Below are positions 60,078 to 64,000 of a stretch of DNA of 64,000 nt, piece by piece. The notes beneath the pieces are model-generated. The model saw only the letters and a program-made list of their open reading frames with translations, was not told where the DNA came from and made no database searches. The DNA is from Phenylobacterium deserti. GTDB lineage: Bacteria; Pseudomonadota; Alphaproteobacteria; Caulobacterales; Caulobacteraceae. Each line of letters starts with the position of its first letter. The stretch's first letter is position 1. Position numbers and translations under genes: made by a program. The DNA is taken from NCBI RefSeq assembly GCF_003254705.1, contig NZ_QFYR01000001.1:1426001-1490000 (forward strand), in the 5' to 3' direction.

Positions 60078-60117
60078 CAGCCTTAGCTTGCTTGTGCCTG
60101 TCGCCGGCACGTCGCCA

Positions 60118-60393
60118 TCACCCCTGCAGCAGCCCCACCGGCCACTCGATGCGCTGGACCATGGGCGCTTCGCGGGCGCGGTCCCACACCAGGACGCGCC
60201 CTTTGGAGGCGCCGGCCTCGGCCACCCTGAGGCCGCGATAGGCGAACGGCCGCGTCAGGCTCCAGTCGGCGGGATCGCCCGTCAGCCGCAGGTGGCGGAA
60301 CTGGTCGTGGGACAGCTCCAGCACCCGGGGCTCGCCCAGCCGGTGGGCCTTGAGGATGGCGAAGTTCACCGCCCGGACCGCGTCATTGCTCAC
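60118..60393 (-). CDS. hypothetical protein
   Basis: This 91-aa cytosolic protein with GTG start (MSNDAVRAVNFAILKAHRLG) contains FRHLRLTGDPADWSLTRPFA and ends RIEWPVGLLQG. High GC returns here, so it belongs to the resident genome. No family recognised, no motifs that suggest an activity. Confidence 0.55.
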   Translation of the reverse strand: MSNDAVRAVNFAILKAHRLGEPRVLELSHDQFRHLRLTGDPADWSLTRPFAYRGLRVAEAGASKGRVLVWDRAREAPMVQRIEWPVGLLQG

Positions 60394-60511
60394 GAGATCA
60401 CCGCCGCTGTTCGATCATCACCTGAGGCTGGGCGCGCCTTGGCCGTGCGTCAATGGGCGGCGGCGCAATCCTTCGTCAATGTGAGGCCTGTAGAACCGCG
60501 CCACATTCCTC

Positions 60512-60934
60512 GTGAGTTTCGCCTTGATCTGCCTCGTCTACCTCAGCTCCGCCGCCACCATCCCAAGCGCCGAGGTGCTGAGCGGGATCGTCCAGCAGTC
60601 GCAGCGGAACAACCAACAGTGCGACGTCACCGGCCTGCTGTGCCACTACGACGGCAACTTCCTGCAGTTCCTGGAGGGGCCTGAGGAGGCGGTAAACCAG
60701 ACCTACGATCGGATCAGCCGCGACCCGCGCCACCGCCAGCTCATTCAGGTCCAGCGCCGCCAGATCGAGGAGAGGGCCTTCGCCGACTGGTCCATGGCGG
60801 TGGTGAAGCCCGACGACATCTCGCCCGCCCAGCGCGCCTTTGTCCAAGGCCTGCGCGACGTGGAGGTCGCCGAGCGCGCCCACAAGCCGGCGATCGAGGG
60901 CTTCCTGCAAAGCTTCCGGGCCTGGCTGCGCTAG
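60512..60934 (+). CDS. BLUF-domain blue-light photoreceptor
   Basis: This 140-aa single-domain BLUF protein has the flavin-interacting tyrosine Y10 (LVYLSSA), N34, the key glutamine Q52 in DGNFLQFLEG and the W93/M95 segment ADWSMAV. It binds FAD and signals blue light through hydrogen-bond switching around the Tyr-Gln pair. There is no output domain, so it should act by contacting a partner protein. The start is an in-frame GTG; no strong ribosome-binding site was seen. Confidence 0.9.
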   Translation: MSFALICLVYLSSAATIPSAEVLSGIVQQSQRNNQQCDVTGLLCHYDGNFLQFLEGPEEAVNQTYDRISRDPRHRQLIQVQRRQIEERAFADWSMAVVKPDDISPAQRAFVQGLRDVEVAERAHKPAIEGFLQSFRAWLR

Positions 60935-60947
60935 ACCCTTTGGCAGC

Positions 60948-61382
60948 CTAGTCCTGCACCGGCGGCGGAACCGCCGGCACATGGCGGGGGTGATGCGGGA
61001 TGTCCGGATCGGCCCAGCCCCAGGACGGCTTTGAATCCATCCAGATGATGCTCTGGGGCGCGGCGATCTCGCGATCGTCCAGCGTGCCCGCCCGCACGAC
61101 GACATAGTCGGGAAAGGCGACCTGGCCGCTGAACAGGTGGGTCCCGCAGTTCGGGCAGAAGCTGCGGCGCATGCGGTTGCCGCTGTCGGCCAGGCTTTCG
61201 TAGTGGGACAGCTCGCCCTCCACCGAAACATCCTGGCTGCGGAAAGCGATGTTGATCGAGGCGTTGCCGCTGGCCAGGTACTGGCAGTCGCGGCACCAGC
61301 AGGCCCGCTGGCGGATCGGGGTCCCCTGGATGCTGAAGCGCACCTTGCCGCAGAAGCAGCCGCCGCTGATCGTGTTATCCAT
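60948..61382 (-). CDS. GFA-family zinc protein
   Basis: This 144-aa protein has GFA-domain cysteines C9/C11 (GGCFCGKVRF), C28/C30/C33 (ACWCRDC) and C76/C79 (FCPNCGTHLF). These bind two zinc ions, as in glutathione-dependent formaldehyde-activating enzyme and CENP-V/GFA proteins. Catalysis of the formaldehyde reaction is doubtful for most family members. A long in-frame extension upstream is an artefact of high GC. It is convergent with the BLUF gene. Confidence 0.88.
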   Translation of the reverse strand: MDNTISGGCFCGKVRFSIQGTPIRQRACWCRDCQYLASGNASINIAFRSQDVSVEGELSHYESLADSGNRMRRSFCPNCGTHLFSGQVAFPDYVVVRAGTLDDREIAAPQSIIWMDSKPSWGWADPDIPHHPRHVPAVPPPVQD

Positions 61383-61607
61383 TGTCGCTCGCCTCCTGTG
61401 CGGGCGGAAGCTCGGCTGCCGCCGCGGCGCCGTCAACTCTCTTCGCCCCGATTTGGGGTTCTCGCCGAGGCTGCGCCATGGCGGAGCTGTAAACCCTGAA
61501 TTGTTCTGAATAACCGCCAGGAACTCAGCGGCGGCCCCAGTAACCCTAATTTTGTGAATCCAGCGGATTAATGGCGGCCAAGATCCTTCGACCTTGGAGG
61601 TCGCGCC

Positions 61608-63533
61608 ATGCTGCTCGACAATCTGCGTATTCCCCGCAAGCTGATCCTTAGCTTTGCAATCATCGTGCTGACGATGAGCGGAATGGGCGGTTTCGCCATG
61701 TACACCCTGCACGCCCTCGAAAAGGCGCGGGGGGCGACGGCGCACAGCCAGACGGTCATCGACGCGATGGAGCAGGCCAAGTTCTACCTGGCGCGCCAGG
61801 AGAACAGCTTCCGCGGCTACCTGTTGTCGGGCAACGACTACTACCTGGAACGCGTCGACAAGCACCGGGGCAACTTCAAGAAGCGGATCGCTGCGGGCAA
61901 GGACGCCTTGGCCGGCCGCGAGCAGGACATCGCCACCCTGAGCTCCGTCGACGCGGCCGCCGACAAGTGGCTCGAGGTCATCGTCCACGGCGGCACCAAG
62001 ATGTGGGCCGATCCCGCCACCCGCCAGCAGGCGTTCGACATGGTCGGCCCCGATGGCCAGGCTGACGAGCTGATCGCCCCGGCCGAAGAAGGCATCGAAG
62101 CCATCTACGAGGCCGAACAGAAGAACATCGCCAACCTCGCCGCCCAACAGGCGAAGCTCACCCGCACCGCCAACATCTCGATGATCGGCTGCATCCTGCT
62201 GGCGATCATGGTCGCCTCGGCTCTGGGCTGGCTGCTGACCCGGGCCATCGCCCGGCCGGTCACCGCCCTGACCACCGCCATGCGCAAGCTGGCCTCGGGC
62301 GACTTCACCGTCGACATCCCGGCTCAGGGCCGCAAGGACGAGCTGGGCTCCATGGCCGCCGCCGTCGGCGTGTTCAAGGACGCCGGCCTTGAGAAGCTGC
62401 GGCTGGAAGGCCTCACCGCCGAACAGCGCAAGGCCGCCGACGAGGAGCGCGCCCGCAACGAAGCCGCCAAGGCCAAGTCCGCGGCCGAACTGGCCGACGT
62501 GGTCGGCGCCCTGGGCGAAGGCCTGGGCCGCCTCAGCTCCGGCGACCTGACCTTCCGCATCTCTCACGCCTTCCCGAACGAGTACGTCCAGCTGAAGGAC
62601 GACTTCAACGGCGCCATCGGCCAGCTGCAGTCGGCCATGGCCTCGGTGGTCGCCAACGTACGCTCCATCCGCGGCAACTCGGGCGAGATCGCCTCGGCCG
62701 CCGACCAGCTGGCCCGCCGCACCGAGCAGCAGGCCGCCAACCTCGAAGAGACGGCCGCCGCCCTCGACGAGATCACCGCCACCATGAAGAAGTCTGCCGA
62801 AGGCGCCAACGAATGCGCCGGCGTCGTCCAAGCCGCCCGGGGCGAGGCTCAGTCCAGCGGCGAGGTGGTCTCCCAGGCCGTCGCCGCGATGAGCGAGATC
62901 GAGGCCTCGGCCAAGGAAATCGGCTCCATCATCGGCGTGATCGACGAGATCGCCTTCCAGACCAACCTTCTGGCCTTGAACGCCGGCGTCGAAGCGGCGC
63001 GGGCCGGGGAGGCCGGCAAGGGCTTCGCCGTGGTCGCGTCGGAAGTGCGGGCCCTGGCCCAGCGCTCGGCCGACGCCGCCAAGGAGATCAAGCGCCTGAT
63101 CGGCGCCTCGTCCGAGCATGTCGGCAAGGGCGTTGACCTGGTCGGCCGGACCGGCGAGTCGCTGGAGCGCATCATCGAGCGCGTGGCCCACATCGACGCC
63201 CTGGTCTCCGACATCGCCGTCGGCGCCGAGGAGCAGGCCCGGGGCGTCTCGGAGGTCAACAACGCCGTCAACCAGATGGACCAGCTGACCCAGCAGAACG
63301 CCGCCATGGTGGAGGAAAGCACCGCCGCCAGCGCCGCCCTGAGCAAGGAAGCCGACTTCCTGGAGCAGTCGGTGCACCAGTTCCAGGTGGGCGATGCGGC
63401 CCGGCCCGCCACCGCCGGCCTGCCGCGCCCTGCGCCCGCCAAGCCCGTCGCCCGGCCGATCGTCCAGATGAAGACCACCGCCCAGCACGCCCCGGCGCCG
63501 CAGGCCGCCGCGGACGAGTGGGAAGAGTTCTGA
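61608..63533 (+). CDS. methyl-accepting chemotaxis protein (McpA-like)
   Basis: This 641-aa receptor has TM1 at about 12-34, a periplasmic helical CHASE3-like sensor (about 35-190) and TM2 at about 193-213. Two HAMP-like stretches follow (about 214-267 and about 300-350), then a long coiled-coil signalling domain with the conserved hairpin tip (DEIAFQTNLLALNAGVEAAR, about 448-467). It ends in DEWEEF, similar to the NWETF pentapeptide that docks CheR/CheB in some receptors. An alanine/proline linker precedes it. It probably reports ligand binding to CheA; the ligand is unknown. Confidence 0.93.
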   Translation: MLLDNLRIPRKLILSFAIIVLTMSGMGGFAMYTLHALEKARGATAHSQTVIDAMEQAKFYLARQENSFRGYLLSGNDYYLERVDKHRGNFKKRIAAGKDALAGREQDIATLSSVDAAADKWLEVIVHGGTKMWADPATRQQAFDMVGPDGQADELIAPAEEGIEAIYEAEQKNIANLAAQQAKLTRTANISMIGCILLAIMVASALGWLLTRAIARPVTALTTAMRKLASGDFTVDIPAQGRKDELGSMAAAVGVFKDAGLEKLRLEGLTAEQRKAADEERARNEAAKAKSAAELADVVGALGEGLGRLSSGDLTFRISHAFPNEYVQLKDDFNGAIGQLQSAMASVVANVRSIRGNSGEIASAADQLARRTEQQAANLEETAAALDEITATMKKSAEGANECAGVVQAARGEAQSSGEVVSQAVAAMSEIEASAKEIGSIIGVIDEIAFQTNLLALNAGVEAARAGEAGKGFAVVASEVRALAQRSADAAKEIKRLIGASSEHVGKGVDLVGRTGESLERIIERVAHIDALVSDIAVGAEEQARGVSEVNNAVNQMDQLTQQNAAMVEESTAASAALSKEADFLEQSVHQFQVGDAARPATAGLPRPAPAKPVARPIVQMKTTAQHAPAPQAAADEWEEF

Positions 63534-63539
63534 TCGCCC

Positions 63540-63725
63540 TTAGTGCAGCCTGAAGGCCCCGGCCGCCGCGCCCAGGCGGCTGGCCGGGATCTGCACGGGC
63601 GCCGTCCCGCCTTCCAGCGCGTCCGCCAGACTGGTGGCGAACGCCGCCCGGTCCGCCTGGTCGAAGTGGGGCGCGATATCCCGCAGGGCCGCCGCGAGGC
63701 GCGCAAGCTTGGCTTCGGTCGTCAT
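63540..63725 (-). CDS. small hypothetical protein
   Basis: This 61-aa alanine-rich protein (MTTEAKLARLAAALRDIAPH, later FATSLADALEGG) is probably helical. It lies 6 bases beyond the chemoreceptor stop in convergent orientation. There is no signal peptide. Plausible start codon and regular codon pattern, but no family; it could be non-coding. Confidence 0.45.
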   Translation of the reverse strand: MTTEAKLARLAAALRDIAPHFDQADRAAFATSLADALEGGTAPVQIPASRLGAAAGAFRLH

Positions 63726-63875
63726 GCGGCGCCTTCTACGCCGGCCGCAGAGCCGCCGCGCTTCCGGAAAACTACCTAGGCTTTGATCCCCGCGCCTGAC
63801 GCCCGCTTGATCCTTTGATCGCGCCGGCTCTTCGCGGCGGCGTCATTCTCCGCCCGCCGACGAGGGAGTGGAGAC

Positions 63876-64000
63876 ATGAACCCGAACAAGGCGCTCTGGG
63901 AGAAGGGGGACTTCACCAAGCTCGCCGCCACCATGCGCGAAAGCGGCGACGAGGTGATCGACGCCCTGGGCGTGGGGCCCGGCATGCGGGTGCTGGACCT
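63876..64000 (+). CDS. class I SAM-dependent methyltransferase (3' truncated)
   Basis: An ATG at 63876 follows GGGAG. The first 41 residues (MNPNKALWEKGDFTKLAATM, and then GVGPGMRVLDL) end in the SAM-binding glycine loop of class I methyltransferases (motif I, VLDL-like). The gene runs beyond the window. Substrate unknown; the start resembles UbiE/Methyltransf_25-type enzymes. Confidence 0.75.
   Translation, partial: MNPNKALWEKGDFTKLAATMRESGDEVIDALGVGPGMRVLD

Noticed and set aside
60948..63488. 846-codon minus-strand frame opposite the chemoreceptor
   Set aside because: Only the last 144 codons (60948-61382) are the GFA protein; the rest is antisense to the chemoreceptor and compositionally biased.

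Overview
The window is high-GC DNA from an alphaproteobacterium. The nepR-ecfG-phyK / phyR stress locus, a class of sigma-EcfG promoters (GGAAC-N16/17-CGTT), TonB-dependent receptors and a hisS-hisZ-hisG operon point to the family Caulobacteraceae (Caulobacter / Phenylobacterium type). The genus cannot be fixed from sequence alone. No prophage, insertion sequence, CRISPR array, rRNA or tRNA was recognised.

Region 1 (about 1-11.5 kb) is a general stress response (GSR) island. A CheR-like fragment is followed by the core regulators: NepR anti-sigma factor, EcfG/SigT sigma factor and PhyK sensor kinase on the minus strand, and PhyR divergently on the plus strand. Around them lie small membrane proteins and lipoproteins: entericidin, two single-pass proteins, a glycine-zipper lipoprotein, DUF1328, a holin-like protein and a DUF883 protein. 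There is also a lipid-kinase-like / metallophosphoesterase operon and a PAS-HWE kinase-receiver hybrid. I read nine promoters that match the EcfG consensus exactly and two near matches. One near match precedes a structured, C-rich, terminator-ended intergenic RNA resembling the Caulobacter stress sRNA GsrN.

Region 2 (11.7-33 kb) is mostly metabolic and envelope functions. It carries a DUF4142 lipoprotein, an FAH-family hydrolase with a zeta-GST isomerase, beta-carbonic anhydrase, a TadG-like protein, a 2OG-Fe(II) oxygenase and a KefB-type antiporter. Next come 3-oxoacid CoA-transferase (scoAB), periplasmic MsrA, an ArnT/PMT-like glycosyltransferase, a TonB receptor, agmatine degradation (aguA-aguB), a class A acid phosphatase, SapC and a DsbD/ScsB-like thiol reductase.

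Region 3 (32-48 kb) holds pgi, then an unannotated histidine-rich leader peptide (7 His in 8 codons) upstream of hisS-hisZ-hisG, which suggests translation-coupled attenuation. An M13 metallopeptidase follows, then a four-gene copper-acquisition operon (DUF2946, TonB receptor, YcnI-like, PCuAC chaperone), a second CPA2 antiporter and a major OmpA-type porin.

Region 4 (48-64 kb) has putR/putA for proline catabolism, a DASS-type permease, and class I ribonucleotide reductase split into nrdA and nrdB about 2 kb apart. Each nrd gene is preceded by a pair of NrdR-like boxes 31 bp apart. A lower-GC patch (58.5-60.1 kb) follows, with a YjzC-like small protein and two unknown genes, then a BLUF photoreceptor, a GFA-family protein, an McpA-like chemoreceptor ending in a CheR-docking-like pentapeptide, and the start of a methyltransferase cut by the window edge.
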